Shown here: positions 1 through 7,960 of the stretch, piece by piece
Layout of the letters: each line of letters starts with the position of its first letter
Numbering within the stretch: the stretch's first letter is position 1
Assembly (NCBI RefSeq): GCF_001431415.1
Contig: NZ_LDJI01000032.1
Location: forward strand, 1 to 37,270
Reading direction: 5' to 3'
Length of the DNA stretch: 37,270 nucleotides
Origin: Stenotrophomonas humi
GTDB taxonomy: Bacteria > Pseudomonadota > Gammaproteobacteria > Xanthomonadales > Xanthomonadaceae
Notes under the pieces: generated by a model
Databases searched by the model: none
What the model was told of the DNA's origin: nothing
What the model saw: the letters and a program-made list of their open reading frames with translations, nothing else
Translations under genes and position numbers: made by a program

Positions 1-63
1 GTAGTGCCGAGCCATGCTCGGCAGAGGCCTTGCGAGCAACGCCACAGCGGAGCACCGCTCCGC
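1..63 (+). repeat. SMAG-type palindromic repeat pair (REP dimer), cut by window edge
   Basis: The window opens with GTAG followed by an 8-bp stem (TGCCGAGC at 5-12, loop CAT, GCTCGGCA at 16-23). A second hairpin, GCGGAGC at 47-53, loop ACC, GCTCCGC at 57-63, follows. The GTAG start and the paired hairpins match the GTAG-ended SMAG repeats described in Stenotrophomonas maltophilia. A better-preserved copy lies at 11921-11987 and a single unit at 23919-23940. It lies about 100 bases upstream of the chitinase start. The left end may extend beyond the window. Confidence 0.75.
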
Positions 64-163
64 GTGCATTGCGTGGCGCCCACGATGGTTTCCAACGTCA
101 CTGCCGTGGGCGTGCAGACATCAAGCCGGTTACAGTCCGGGGTCCTTTTGCACGGGGGTTCCC

Positions 164-1291
164 ATGGCCATGTTCCACCGACGTTATGGTCTGCGCACGC
201 TGCTGGCTGCGGCGCTGCTTTGCTTGACCGCCACCACCGCCTACGCGCAATCACCGCGCGTGATCGGCTATGTGATGGACAGCCCCGCACCGCTGCAGTT
301 GTCAGCGGAAAAACTGGACGTGGTGAACTTCGCCTTCGCCCTGGTCCGGCCCGATGGCAGCGTGTATCTGCCAGACAGCGTTGATCCGGCACGCCTGCAT
401 GCGGTGGTCGCCAAGCGTGCGGACAACCCGTCGCTGCAGATCGTGTTGTCGATCGGCGGCTGGGGCGCCGGCAATTTCTCGGAAGCGGCCGCCAGCGAAG
501 CCGCGCGCACCCGTTTCATCGACAGCAGCGTCGCGCTGATGCACCAGTTCAAACTGGATGGGCTGGATATCGATTGGGAGTACCCCACGCTGGGCGATGC
601 CGACATCAGCCACAGCCCGGATGACCGCCACAACTTCACCGTGCTGCTGGAACAGCTGCGCGCGCGTCTGGACAAGGAAGGCAGCCAGCGCCACTACCTG
701 CTGACCATCGCCGCCGCCGAAGGCCGTGCCGCCGAAGGTCTGGAGCTGCCGCGCATCGCGCAGTCGCTGGACTGGATCAACCTGATGACCTACGACTTCT
801 ACGGCAGTCTGACCAAGACCACCGGCCACCACTCCGGCCTGTCGCGTTCACCGCTGGCCACGCCTGCCGGCCGCACGACCGTGGATGCGGTGAAGTACTT
901 CCTGGATGCCGGCGTGCCGGCCAACAAGATCAACGTCGGCGTGCCGTTCTACGGCCGCACCTTCGGTGATGTGGCGCCCCCCAACAACGGCCGCTTCCAG
1001 AAATTCAGCAGCGAAGGCGGCTTCATCTCCTGGCGCGACATCGTCCACACCCGCCTGAACAATCCGGACTGGGAACAGCACTGGGACGAAAACGCACAGG
1101 TGCCGTGGCTGTGGAATCCCAAGGAGCGCCGCATGGTCAGCTATGACGATCCGCGCTCGCTGGCGATCAAGGTCGAGTACGTGAAGCAGCAGGGGCTGGG
1201 CGGCATCATGTACTGGGAACAGCGCCAGGATGACAACGAACAGTTGCTCGACGTGCTGCACAAGGGACTGCACAGCGAACAGTTGAAGTAG
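164..1291 (+). CDS. Secreted glycoside hydrolase family 18 chitinase
   Basis: A 375-residue glycoside hydrolase of family 18, expected to cleave beta-1,4 bonds in chitin or chitooligosaccharides outside the cytoplasm. The start at ATG 164 gives a clean Sec signal peptide (MAMFHRRYG, then a Leu/Ala-rich core ending AYA-Q); an upstream in-frame ATG at 14 lies inside a palindromic repeat and would spoil it. The family signature DGLDIDWEYP is present, with the catalytic acid Glu139 and the supporting Asp135 and Asp137. SIGGWG (the SxGG strand motif) precedes it, and the C-terminal MYWEQRQDD strand fits the barrel end. There is no carbohydrate-binding or fibronectin domain, so it is a single-domain enzyme. 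It is monocistronic: a repeat lies upstream and a terminator hairpin follows. Exact substrate (chitin, peptidoglycan or glycoprotein sugar) cannot be read from sequence. Confidence 0.92.
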   Translation: MAMFHRRYGLRTLLAAALLCLTATTAYAQSPRVIGYVMDSPAPLQLSAEKLDVVNFAFALVRPDGSVYLPDSVDPARLHAVVAKRADNPSLQIVLSIGGWGAGNFSEAAASEAARTRFIDSSVALMHQFKLDGLDIDWEYPTLGDADISHSPDDRHNFTVLLEQLRARLDKEGSQRHYLLTIAAAEGRAAEGLELPRIAQSLDWINLMTYDFYGSLTKTTGHHSGLSRSPLATPAGRTTVDAVKYFLDAGVPANKINVGVPFYGRTFGDVAPPNNGRFQKFSSEGGFISWRDIVHTRLNNPDWEQHWDENAQVPWLWNPKERRMVSYDDPRSLAIKVEYVKQQGLGGIMYWEQRQDDNEQLLDVLHKGLHSEQLK

Positions 1292-1337
1292 CGCTTTCGC
1301 CTCCTTCGCCTTCGGCGCAAGGGCGGGACCAAAAGCA

Positions 1338-1368
1338 AAGGGCGCGGAAATCCGCGCCCTTCGTGTTT
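1338..1368. terminator. Bidirectional intrinsic terminator between convergent genes
   Basis: An 11-bp perfect stem (AAGGGCGCGGA / TCCGCGCCCTT) with a 2-base loop, followed by CGTGTTT on the plus strand and preceded by an A-rich run that serves the minus strand. It sits between the chitinase stop and the convergent TonB receptor stop, so it can end both transcripts. Confidence 0.75.
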
Positions 1369-1389
1369 CATTCCTGATGGCTGCAGCAA

Positions 1390-3696
1390 TCAGAAGTTGG
1401 CCTTGAACTCCACGCCCCACAGCCGCGGCTCGTTGATGAAGCCGGTGAGGTTGTTGAAGTCGATGCCACCGGTGGCGCGGATCTGGTTGGTGATGTTGCG
1501 GCCGTACAGCGCCACGTCGTAATCACCATCGTTCCACTGGTAGCCCACACGCAGGCCGCCTTCCAGCAGCGACTTGCCAGTGAACTCCTTCGACTCGTAC
1601 AGGAAGAAGTTCACTTCACTGCGGTAGACCCAGTCGGTGAACACGTAGAACTGCGCACCGTCGGCCAGCGGCAGCGACCAGCGCGCGGTCATGTTGTGGG
1701 TCCATTCCGGTGCCTGCGGCAGTGAGTTGCCGTTGATCAGCACCTTGCCGTTGCCATCCAGCGGATTGGTCACGGTGCAGGACATGCAACCGGCAACGCT
1801 CAGGTCGGCATCCTTGATCTCGGTGTGGTTGTAGCCGCTGCCCAGGGTGACCAGCAGGTTGTCGGTCAGGTAGGCCTGCAGATCCAGCTCGAAGCCCTTG
1901 CCCACGCTCTTGTCGGCGTTGAGCAGGATATTGGCGTTGCCGGTGGAACCGCCCACGGCGGTCAGCTGCTGGTCCTTGACGCGGTAGTGGTAGACGCTGG
2001 CGTTCAAGCGCGCGCGGTTGTCCCAGAAGTCGGCCTTCACGCCGGCTTCGAACGACAGCACGGTTTCCGGCTCGGCCACGGTCTTTTCGTTGAACGCACC
2101 CGCCGATTGGATCGAGCTGCCACGGAAGCCGGTAGCGACGCGGCCATAGACGTTCACATCGTCATTGACGGCGTAGGTTGCTGACGCATCCCAGTTGAAT
2201 TTCTTGTCCTTGGTCGACGCCGACAGATACGGGTCCACGGCATCGCCAGCGGCGAACGCCGCCTGCTGCGCGGCGAGCAGGCCTGCCAGATCGCACTTGG
2301 CAGCCAGCACGCATGGGGCAAAGCCGGTGTTCCAGTAATCCTTCACCGTCAGGTCTTTCTTGTCGACGGTGTAGCGCACGCCCGCGCGCAGCTCCAGCTT
2401 GTCGGTGGCCTGGAACGTCGCGCCACCGAACACCGCCCACGCATCGTTGGTCTGGTTGATGCGCTGGAAGCCGTCCTGCTTGCTGCCGTTGGTGGTGTCG
2501 TAGCTGACGCTGTCGACGTCGTAGTCTTCCTTGAAATAGAACAGGCCGGCCTGCCAGTTCAGCGGGCCATCGCTGAGCGATTCCAGACGCAGTTCCTGCG
2601 TCCACTGCGAGTGCTTGGGAATGCCATCGGCGGTCTCCGAGGCAAACGGCACTTCGGCGGTGAAGTACGGGCCGGAGGTGCCGTCGATGTCACCGACGCT
2701 GAAAGTATCGACGGTCTCGTAACCGGTGATCGAGGACAGCTTGTAGTTGCCCAGGTCCCAACTCAGGCGCGCGTTGGCACCGCTGCTGTCCAGCTCGGAA
2801 TGATTCAAACCGTCGATGGAGACCTTGTTCTCGTCGAAGCCGGGAACAAAATCATTGCTGCCCTTCTTGAAGATGTTGCCGCGGAACAGACGCGCGGTGC
2901 CGTTGAGGTGACGCTTGTGCGCGCCCAGCAGCGCCTCGAAGTTGTCGCCTTCGTACAGGAACTGCACGCGCACGGCCGACTCGTCATAGCCTTCCAGGCC
3001 ATCGTTCGGGCCGGTGCCGGTGTTCTTCACCCAGTCGTCGCGACGCTGATACAGCGCCGACACGCGGGCCGACCAGCGTGCGCTCAGCGCACCGCCGACG
3101 GCGGCCTCGACGTTCCACAGGTTGTCGCTGCCGTAGCCGACCTTGCCGTAGCCGTTGAACTCCTGGGTCGGGCGCACCGAGTCGAACTTCACCACACCCG
3201 CCGGCGTGTTGCGGCCGAACAACGAACCCTGCGGGCCACGCAGCACTTCCACCTGGTCGACGTCGAAGATCGGGAAGCCCTTCAGGATCGGGTTTTCCTG
3301 CACCACGTCGTCATACACCAGCGACACGGGCTGCGAAGTGTTCAAGCGGAAATCGGTGTTGCCGTAGCCACGGATGTAGAAGCGCGGGAAAGCACGGCCG
3401 AACGAGGATTCGATGTTCAGGCTGGGCACGCGGCCGGACAGATAGCGCACGTCGGTGCCGCCGGACGCCAGCGCGTCGAGCTTTTCACCGCTGACGGTGC
3501 TGATCGACACCGGGACGTCCTGGATGTTCTCCACCTTGCGCGCGGCCGTGACCTTCACGGCGTCCAACGTGGCAGCTTCCTTTTGTGCGGTGGTCGCGTC
3601 CTGGGCCATCACGACCGAGGGGAGCAGAGCGGCTAAAGCAACAAACAGCGGATGCGCCACCGGGAAACGGCGACGGAAGGTACGGTTCGGGGACAT
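1390..3696 (-). CDS. TonB-dependent outer-membrane receptor
   Basis: A 768-residue TonB-dependent receptor of the outer membrane that imports a chelated metal, vitamin or other scarce solute using TonB-ExbBD energy. I start it at the ATG ending at 3696, which gives an RRRF-containing signal peptide ending VVMAQ; upstream in-frame codons lack such a leader. After cleavage comes a TonB-box-like LDAVKVTAAR, the plug domain (VPVSISTVSG, YIRGYGNTDF, VEVLRGPQGSLFGRNTPAG), then a long beta-barrel ending in a terminal Phe (KANF), as expected for an outer-membrane barrel. The plug style (AARKVENIQDVPVSI) resembles the large sphingomonad/caulobacter-type receptors of unknown ligand. It has no operon partners; a palindrome lies 48-66 bases upstream. 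The ligand is not deducible. Confidence 0.9.
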   Translation of the reverse strand: MSPNRTFRRRFPVAHPLFVALAALLPSVVMAQDATTAQKEAATLDAVKVTAARKVENIQDVPVSISTVSGEKLDALASGGTDVRYLSGRVPSLNIESSFGRAFPRFYIRGYGNTDFRLNTSQPVSLVYDDVVQENPILKGFPIFDVDQVEVLRGPQGSLFGRNTPAGVVKFDSVRPTQEFNGYGKVGYGSDNLWNVEAAVGGALSARWSARVSALYQRRDDWVKNTGTGPNDGLEGYDESAVRVQFLYEGDNFEALLGAHKRHLNGTARLFRGNIFKKGSNDFVPGFDENKVSIDGLNHSELDSSGANARLSWDLGNYKLSSITGYETVDTFSVGDIDGTSGPYFTAEVPFASETADGIPKHSQWTQELRLESLSDGPLNWQAGLFYFKEDYDVDSVSYDTTNGSKQDGFQRINQTNDAWAVFGGATFQATDKLELRAGVRYTVDKKDLTVKDYWNTGFAPCVLAAKCDLAGLLAAQQAAFAAGDAVDPYLSASTKDKKFNWDASATYAVNDDVNVYGRVATGFRGSSIQSAGAFNEKTVAEPETVLSFEAGVKADFWDNRARLNASVYHYRVKDQQLTAVGGSTGNANILLNADKSVGKGFELDLQAYLTDNLLVTLGSGYNHTEIKDADLSVAGCMSCTVTNPLDGNGKVLINGNSLPQAPEWTHNMTARWSLPLADGAQFYVFTDWVYRSEVNFFLYESKEFTGKSLLEGGLRVGYQWNDGDYDVALYGRNITNQIRATGGIDFNNLTGFINEPRLWGVEFKANF

Positions 3697-3743
3697 GGCG
3701 GAGAGAGCCTGGTTGGGGAAATGGGGACTGCGCCTAGCACGGG

Positions 3744-3762
3744 ATTGTTGCAGTACAACATT
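3744..3762. promoter_or_regulatory. Palindromic operator-like site upstream of the TonB receptor
   Basis: ATTGTTG-CAGTA-CAACATT: 7-base arms with one mismatch around a 5-base spacer. It is placed in the 171-bp divergent intergenic region, 48 bases upstream of the TonB receptor start and about 105 bases before the AIM24 gene. It could be a dimeric regulator site; no local regulator is an obvious owner, and it is not a Fur-box match. Confidence 0.35.
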
Positions 3763-3867
3763 CGTATCGCAAACGTTCAGGTATTCAGCCGCATGACGCC
3801 TGTCAGGGGCGTGAAGTCCCCGGTATGCATAGACTTGGCGTTCCTCTCCTGCTCCAGGCAAAGCGCC

Positions 3868-4881
3868 ATGACCCAGTGGTATTTCCATGTCCCCGGCAAG
3901 GCCGACCGCGTCGGCCCCCTCGATGAGGAAGCCGCCCGCCAGTACGCGCAGGCCAACCGCCAGGCGCTGGCGTGGCGCGATGGCATGCAGGGCTGGCTGG
4001 CGATCGCCCAGATTCCCGAACTCGGCGGCCAGACCGCCCCCCCGGCGATGCCGCCACCGGTGGGCGGCAGCCACAACCGTGCCGACGACATCGACTTCAA
4101 GATCGTCGGCCACGAGATGCAGTTCGTCGAAATCGAGCTGGACCCGGGCGAGAGTGCCATTGCTGAGGCCGGCGCACTGATGTTCAAGGATTCAGCGGTG
4201 CAGATGGACACGGTGTTCGGCGACGGCTCGCATACCGGCCAGGGCGGCGGCTTCATGGACAAGCTGATGTCGGCCGGCAAGCGCGTGATCACCGGCGAAA
4301 GCCTGTTTGCCACGGTCTACACGCACACCGGCGGCGGCAAGGCCAAGGTCGCCTTCGCTGCACCCTACCCCGGCACGGTACTGGCGATGAAGCTGGACCA
4401 GCACGGCGGCAAGCTGATCTGCCAGAAGGACAGTTTTCTGGCCGGCGCGCGCGGCGTGCAGATCGGCATACACCTGCAGCGCAAGGTGATGACCGGCCTG
4501 TTCGGCGGCGAAGGTTTCATCATGCAGAAGCTCGAAGGTGACGGCTGGGTGTTCGTGCATGCCGGCGGGTGCGTGGTCGAGCGCGAACTGGCTGCCGGCG
4601 AACGCATCGACGTGGATACCGGCTGCGTGGTGGCCTACCACGCCGGCGTGGACATGGACGTGCGCCGCGTCGCCGGGCTGAAGAGCATGTTCTTCGGCGG
4701 CGAAGGTGTGTTCCTGGCCACCCTCACCGGCCCGGGCAAGGTGTGGCTGCAGTCGCTGCCGTTCTCGCGCCTGGCCGGCCGCATGTTCGCCGCCGCCCCG
4801 CAGGGCGGTGGCCAGAGCCGCGGCGAAGGCTCGGTGCTGGGCGGGCTGGGCCGGCTGCTGGATGGTGACAACAAGTTCTAA
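3868..4881 (+). CDS. GYF_2-AIM24 domain protein (DUF124 family)
   Basis: A 337-residue cytoplasmic protein of unknown biochemical role. Residues 1-54 form a GYF_2-like module (WYFHVPGKADRVGPL, ALAWRDGMQGWL), a small fold usually found in bacterial membrane-associated proteins and thought to bind partners. Residues from about 75 on match the AIM24/TIGR00266 family (KIVGHEMQFVEIELDPGES, AEAGALMFKD), a beta-rich fold related to tryptophan-RNA-binding attenuator-like proteins; the Gly-rich segment FGDGSH and the SKMFFGGEGVF-like strand near residue 275 also fit. The start is ATG 3868, where homology to GYF_2 begins; the open frame extends upstream into the receptor promoter. A terminator follows the stop. 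The domain fusion is seen in several proteobacteria, but its function is unknown. Confidence 0.85.
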   Translation: MTQWYFHVPGKADRVGPLDEEAARQYAQANRQALAWRDGMQGWLAIAQIPELGGQTAPPAMPPPVGGSHNRADDIDFKIVGHEMQFVEIELDPGESAIAEAGALMFKDSAVQMDTVFGDGSHTGQGGGFMDKLMSAGKRVITGESLFATVYTHTGGGKAKVAFAAPYPGTVLAMKLDQHGGKLICQKDSFLAGARGVQIGIHLQRKVMTGLFGGEGFIMQKLEGDGWVFVHAGGCVVERELAAGERIDVDTGCVVAYHAGVDMDVRRVAGLKSMFFGGEGVFLATLTGPGKVWLQSLPFSRLAGRMFAAAPQGGGQSRGEGSVLGGLGRLLDGDNKF

Positions 4882-4906
4882 GTCCGCGGTATTGCGGCGA
4901 GTACAC

Positions 4907-4939
4907 GACGGCAGGCGCTTCGCGCCTGCCGTCTTCTTT
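4907..4939 (+). terminator. Intrinsic terminator after the AIM24 gene
   Basis: A 12-bp perfect stem (GACGGCAGGCGC / GCGCCTGCCGTC) with a 3-base loop followed by TTCTTT, 25 bases after the stop codon. Confidence 0.85.
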
Positions 4940-5144
4940 GGTGCTCCTGTCGTCGTTCCCGCGCAGATACGAGGCACTACCGTGCGCATGGCACCTCGAC
5001 GGCACCGCAGGAGCGGCGCAGGCAGCTATGCGCCGGCCGCCGCGATTGCCGTTGCAGCCGAGCCTAAACGGCAACCACGCCACGACGCTGCTGCCGGCCT
5101 GCAAAGCGCTATGCTGGCGCCCTTTCCAAGCACCCCTATTCATC

Positions 5145-6179
5145 ATGAAGCCGCGCAACGCCCGCCTGTTGTTGTCCCTTGCCCTGTTTGGTCTGCTCGC
5201 AGCCTGCGGCGGCGAGAACACCAAGCCCACCCCGCCGCAGGCGGTACGTCCGGCCACACCGGTCAAGCCGGTGAAGATCGGCGTGGCGCTGGGTGGTGGG
5301 GCGGCCAAGGGCTTTGCGCATATCGGCGTGATCAAGATGCTGGAAGCCAATGGCTTCGAGCCGGTGGTGGTGTCCGGTACCAGCGCCGGCAGCGTGGTCG
5401 GTGCGTTGTATGCCAGCGGGATGAACGCGTTCGACATGCAGCAGAAGGCGGTTGCGCTGGACGAAGCCAGCATCCGCGACCTGCGTCTGTTCTCCGGTGG
5501 CCTGATCCAGGGCCAGAAGCTGCAGGACTACGTCAACACGCAGGTCGGCAACAAGCCGGCCGAGCAGCTGCGCAAGCCGTTTGCGGCAGTCGCCACACAG
5601 CTGGAAACCGGCGACCGCGCCGTATTCGTGCGCGGCAACGTCGGCCAGGCGGTGCGCGCTTCCAGCTCCATCCCCGGTGTGTTCGAACCGGTGAGCATCG
5701 GCGGCAAAACCTATGTCGACGGTGGTGTGGTCAGCCCGGTGCCGGTGGATGCGGCGCGTCAGCTCGGTGCCGAGTTTGTGATCGCGGTGGATATCTCCAG
5801 CCGTGCCAGCGGCCAGCGCCCGAGCGGCCTGCTGGGTGCGGTGAACCAGTCCATCACCATCATGGGCCAGCGCCTGGGCGAGCAGGAGCTCGGTCGCGCC
5901 GACGTGGTGATCCGGCCGGCGGTGCTGGACATCGGCGCCGCCGATTTCGAGCAGCGTGGCCGCGCGATTCTGGAAGGCGAGAAGGCGGCGATGGCGGCGA
6001 TGCCGCAGATCCGCGCCGGCATCGCCCGCTTGCAGCAGGCACAGACCGCAGCGATCCGCACCGCCGAAGCGCGCACCAGCGCCGCCCAGGCCGAAGCACA
6101 TCAGCGCTGCCAGGACAGCCGCACACGCATCGAGAAACTGCGTGGTGTGGAAAAGAACTGCAGCGCGCCTGCGCGTTGA
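5145..6179 (+). CDS. Patatin-like phospholipase, lipoprotein
   Basis: A 344-residue patatin-family serine hydrolase (RssA/NTE type), expected to hydrolyse acyl esters of phospholipids. The start at ATG 5145 yields a lipoprotein signal peptide with lipobox L18-A-A-C21, followed by GGEN, so the enzyme is probably anchored in the envelope. The oxyanion-hole glycines (ALGGGAAKGFAHIGV), nucleophile elbow GTSAGS with Ser80, and the dyad aspartate Asp192 in YVDGGVVSP are all present, so it should be active. The C-terminal 70 residues are Ala/Gln/Glu-rich and helical (QTAAIRTAEARTSAAQAEA), an extension typical of xanthomonad members. It is a single gene preceded by a 263-bp gap that holds the AIM24 terminator and nothing else I recognise. 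Confidence 0.9.
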   Translation: MKPRNARLLLSLALFGLLAACGGENTKPTPPQAVRPATPVKPVKIGVALGGGAAKGFAHIGVIKMLEANGFEPVVVSGTSAGSVVGALYASGMNAFDMQQKAVALDEASIRDLRLFSGGLIQGQKLQDYVNTQVGNKPAEQLRKPFAAVATQLETGDRAVFVRGNVGQAVRASSSIPGVFEPVSIGGKTYVDGGVVSPVPVDAARQLGAEFVIAVDISSRASGQRPSGLLGAVNQSITIMGQRLGEQELGRADVVIRPAVLDIGAADFEQRGRAILEGEKAAMAAMPQIRAGIARLQQAQTAAIRTAEARTSAAQAEAHQRCQDSRTRIEKLRGVEKNCSAPAR

Positions 6180-6191
6180 AACCCACTAGCG

Positions 6192-6383
6192 CCTCCCCTT
6201 TGGCCTGAGCCAAGGGAGAGGTTGGAAGGCGGTCGTTTCTAGTTCTGCGTAGTGGATGAAATCACCGCGGAAAACGCCCTCCCCCCCGCGCCCCTGCCCT
6301 TGCGCAAGGGCGCTCCACGGGCTGCGAGCCAGAGGTTCGCAAGCCTGCCCGCATCGCCCCGCACACGGGAGAGGGGCTTCAAA
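6192..6383. repeat. Intergenic repeat stretch with hairpins (copy of the CCCCTCTCCC family)
   Basis: The 221-bp gap between two convergent genes holds no gene. At 6193-6218 an imperfect hairpin (CTCCCCTTTGGC / GCCAAGGGAG) may end the patatin transcript. From about 6277 to 6383, read on the minus strand, the sequence begins AAGCCCCTCTCCC and runs through GCCCTTGCGCAAGGGC (6296-6311) to a GGGGG-rich end. This order is shared with 26311-26425, and parts recur at 27230-27404 and 34635-34680, so it belongs to a dispersed intergenic repeat family. Confidence 0.5.
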
Positions 6384-6400
6384 GCTGCATCATCCGTTCG

Positions 6401-6883
6401 TTACCGCCCCTGTTGCGACAACGGCAGCGCGCGGAACTCCTTGACCGTGCGCAGCACGAAGCTGGAATTCACGTCGGCCACGCCGGCCGCATCGAGCAGC
6501 TTGTCGAGCAGGAACGCCGAAAAGTGATCCAGGTCGCGCACATAAACGTGCAGCAGGTAATCCATGTCGCCGGTAAGCGCGTGGCAGGCCACCACTTCAT
6601 CCCACAGCTGCACGGCCTCGACGAAATGGTTGATCGCCGCCTGCCCGTGCTTGGACAACTGCACGCGCACGAAGGCCTGCAGGCCAAGACCAATCGCCCT
6701 TGGCTCCAGCCGCGCACCGTAGCCGGCGATGACGCCTTCGGCTTCCAGCCGCTGCACCCGGCGCAGGCACGCCGAAGGCGAAAGGTTCACCCGCGCTGCC
6801 AGCTCGGCATTGGTGGCGCGCCCATGCTGCTGTATCTCGGCCAGAAGCCGCAGATCCGTGCGATCAAGCGTGACTGAAGCCAT
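6401..6883 (-). CDS. Lrp/AsnC-family transcriptional regulator
   Basis: A 160-residue feast/famine regulator that probably senses an amino acid and controls the divergent phenylalanine hydroxylase gene. The N-terminal winged helix-turn-helix is complete (LDRTDLRLLAEIQQHGRATNAELAARVNLSPSACLRRVQRLE, residues about 5-46), followed by the RAM/ligand domain (AFVRVQLSK, VVACHALTGDMDYLLHVYV, FVLRTVKEFRALPL). I start at ATG 6883 (MASVTLDRTD), the usual family N-terminus; the frame extends upstream through the operators. It faces phhA across 132 bp that contain CGCAA-N5-TTGCG palindromes, the usual layout for an Lrp-type activator and its target, with probable autoregulation because one palindrome overlaps its own likely promoter. 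Phenylalanine or tyrosine as the effector is inferred from context. Confidence 0.92.
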   Translation of the reverse strand: MASVTLDRTDLRLLAEIQQHGRATNAELAARVNLSPSACLRRVQRLEAEGVIAGYGARLEPRAIGLGLQAFVRVQLSKHGQAAINHFVEAVQLWDEVVACHALTGDMDYLLHVYVRDLDHFSAFLLDKLLDAAGVADVNSSFVLRTVKEFRALPLSQQGR

Positions 6884-6906
6884 CTTTGTTGCTCCGCAAC
6901 ATTGAA

Positions 6907-6929
6907 TTGACGCAACAATATTGCGCCAA
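6907..6929. promoter_or_regulatory. Operator-like palindrome 1 (CGCAA-N5-TTGCG core)
   Basis: TTGACGCAA-CAATA-TTGCGCCAA: 9-base arms with a single mismatch. It lies 24-46 bases upstream of the Lrp-type gene and overlaps a candidate promoter for that gene (TTGGCG, 17 bases, TTCAAT on the minus strand). It is likely bound by the adjacent Lrp-type regulator. Confidence 0.6.
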
Positions 6930-6950
6930 GAACCGCTGGCGGCGCAATTT

Positions 6951-6965
6951 CGCAAACCTCTTGCG
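6951..6965. promoter_or_regulatory. Operator-like palindrome 2 (same core), upstream of phhA
   Basis: CGCAA-ACCTC-TTGCG, the same architecture as the palindrome at 6911-6925 and centred exactly 40 bases from it, about four helical turns. An extra CGCAA half-site lies at 6943-6947, and a looser TTGC-TCC-GCAA palindrome at 6889-6899. It is 51-65 bases upstream of the phhA start, a position suited to activation. Confidence 0.6.
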
Positions 6966-7015
6966 CGGCAGGCTTCCTACCATGCGGTTATCTATTCCCT
7001 TCAGGAGCTGCCGCC

Positions 7016-7906
7016 ATGGAAGCCAACCCGCGCCGCGTCGAACACCAACAGACCGACAAGGGTTACGTGCCGGTCTATACCACGGCCGTGGTGGAGCAGC
7101 CGTGGGACAGCTACAGCGCAGATGACCATGCCACCTGGAGCACGCTGTACCAGCGCCAGCGCGAGCTGCTGGTCGGCCGTGCCTGCCAGGAGTTCCTGGA
7201 CGCCCAGGACGAGATGGGCATGAGCGAGCACATGATCCCGCGCTTCGACCAGCTCAATGAAGTGCTGGGCGCCGCCACCGGCTGGACCCTGGTCGGAGTG
7301 GAAGGCCTGTTGCCGGAACTGGATTTCTTCGACCATCTGGCCAACCGCCGATTTCCAGTGACGTGGTGGATCCGCCGCCCGGACCAGATCGACTACATCG
7401 CTGAGCCCGATCTGTTCCATGACCTGTTCGGCCATGTGCCGCTGCTGATGAACCCGGTGTTCGCCGACTACATGGCCGCCTACGGCCGTGGCGGCGTAAA
7501 GGCACATGCGATCGGCCCGGAGGCGTTGCAGAACCTGACCCGCCTGTACTGGTACACGGTGGAGTTCGGCCTGATCAACACCGCCGATGGGCTGCGCATC
7601 TACGGCGCCGGCATCGTCTCGTCCAAGGGCGAATCGCTGTACTCGCTGGAATCGGCCGCGCCCAACCGGATTGGTTTTGACCTGGAGCGGATCATGCGTA
7701 CCCGCTACCGCATCGACACGTTCCAGAAGAGCTACTTCGTCATCGAAGGCTTTGATCAGCTGATGGCAGCCACCGAGCCGGACTTCACCCCGATCTATGC
7801 CCGGCTGGCAGCGCAGGAGCACTTTCCGGCCGGTGAGGTGCAGGACGGTGACCGCGTGTTCCAGCGCGGCAATGGCGAAGGCTGGGCCAGCGACGGCGAC
7901 GTCTGA
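7016..7906 (+). CDS. phhA: Phenylalanine 4-monooxygenase
   Basis: A 296-residue, pterin- and iron-dependent hydroxylase that converts L-phenylalanine to L-tyrosine in the cytoplasm, the first step of phenylalanine breakdown. It has the short bacterial form: catalytic domain only, without the ACT regulatory domain of animal enzymes. The iron ligands are His135 and His140 in LFHDLFGHVPLL and Glu183 in YWYTVEFGL, all intact; the pterin-pocket region (RRPDQIDYIAEPD) precedes them. An AGGAG sequence 8 bases before ATG 7016 fixes the start. No phhB (pterin carbinolamine dehydratase) or tyrosine catabolic gene is adjacent, so the recycling enzyme must lie elsewhere. It is divergent from an Lrp-type regulator, its likely activator. 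Confidence 0.96.
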   Translation: MEANPRRVEHQQTDKGYVPVYTTAVVEQPWDSYSADDHATWSTLYQRQRELLVGRACQEFLDAQDEMGMSEHMIPRFDQLNEVLGAATGWTLVGVEGLLPELDFFDHLANRRFPVTWWIRRPDQIDYIAEPDLFHDLFGHVPLLMNPVFADYMAAYGRGGVKAHAIGPEALQNLTRLYWYTVEFGLINTADGLRIYGAGIVSSKGESLYSLESAAPNRIGFDLERIMRTRYRIDTFQKSYFVIEGFDQLMAATEPDFTPIYARLAAQEHFPAGEVQDGDRVFQRGNGEGWASDGDV

Positions 7907-7933
7907 GCACGCTCGCTACTGTAGATAACCACC

Positions 7934-7960
7934 AACCGCCGGCTTACTCAGCCGGCGGTT
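7934..7960. terminator. Hairpin overlapping the end of the DUF2306-like gene
   Basis: AACCGCCGGCT, 5-base loop, AGCCGGCGGTT: an 11-bp perfect stem lying 28 bases after phhA and covering the stop codon of the convergent membrane-protein gene. The T-tract is poor on both sides, so its strength as a terminator is uncertain. Confidence 0.55.
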
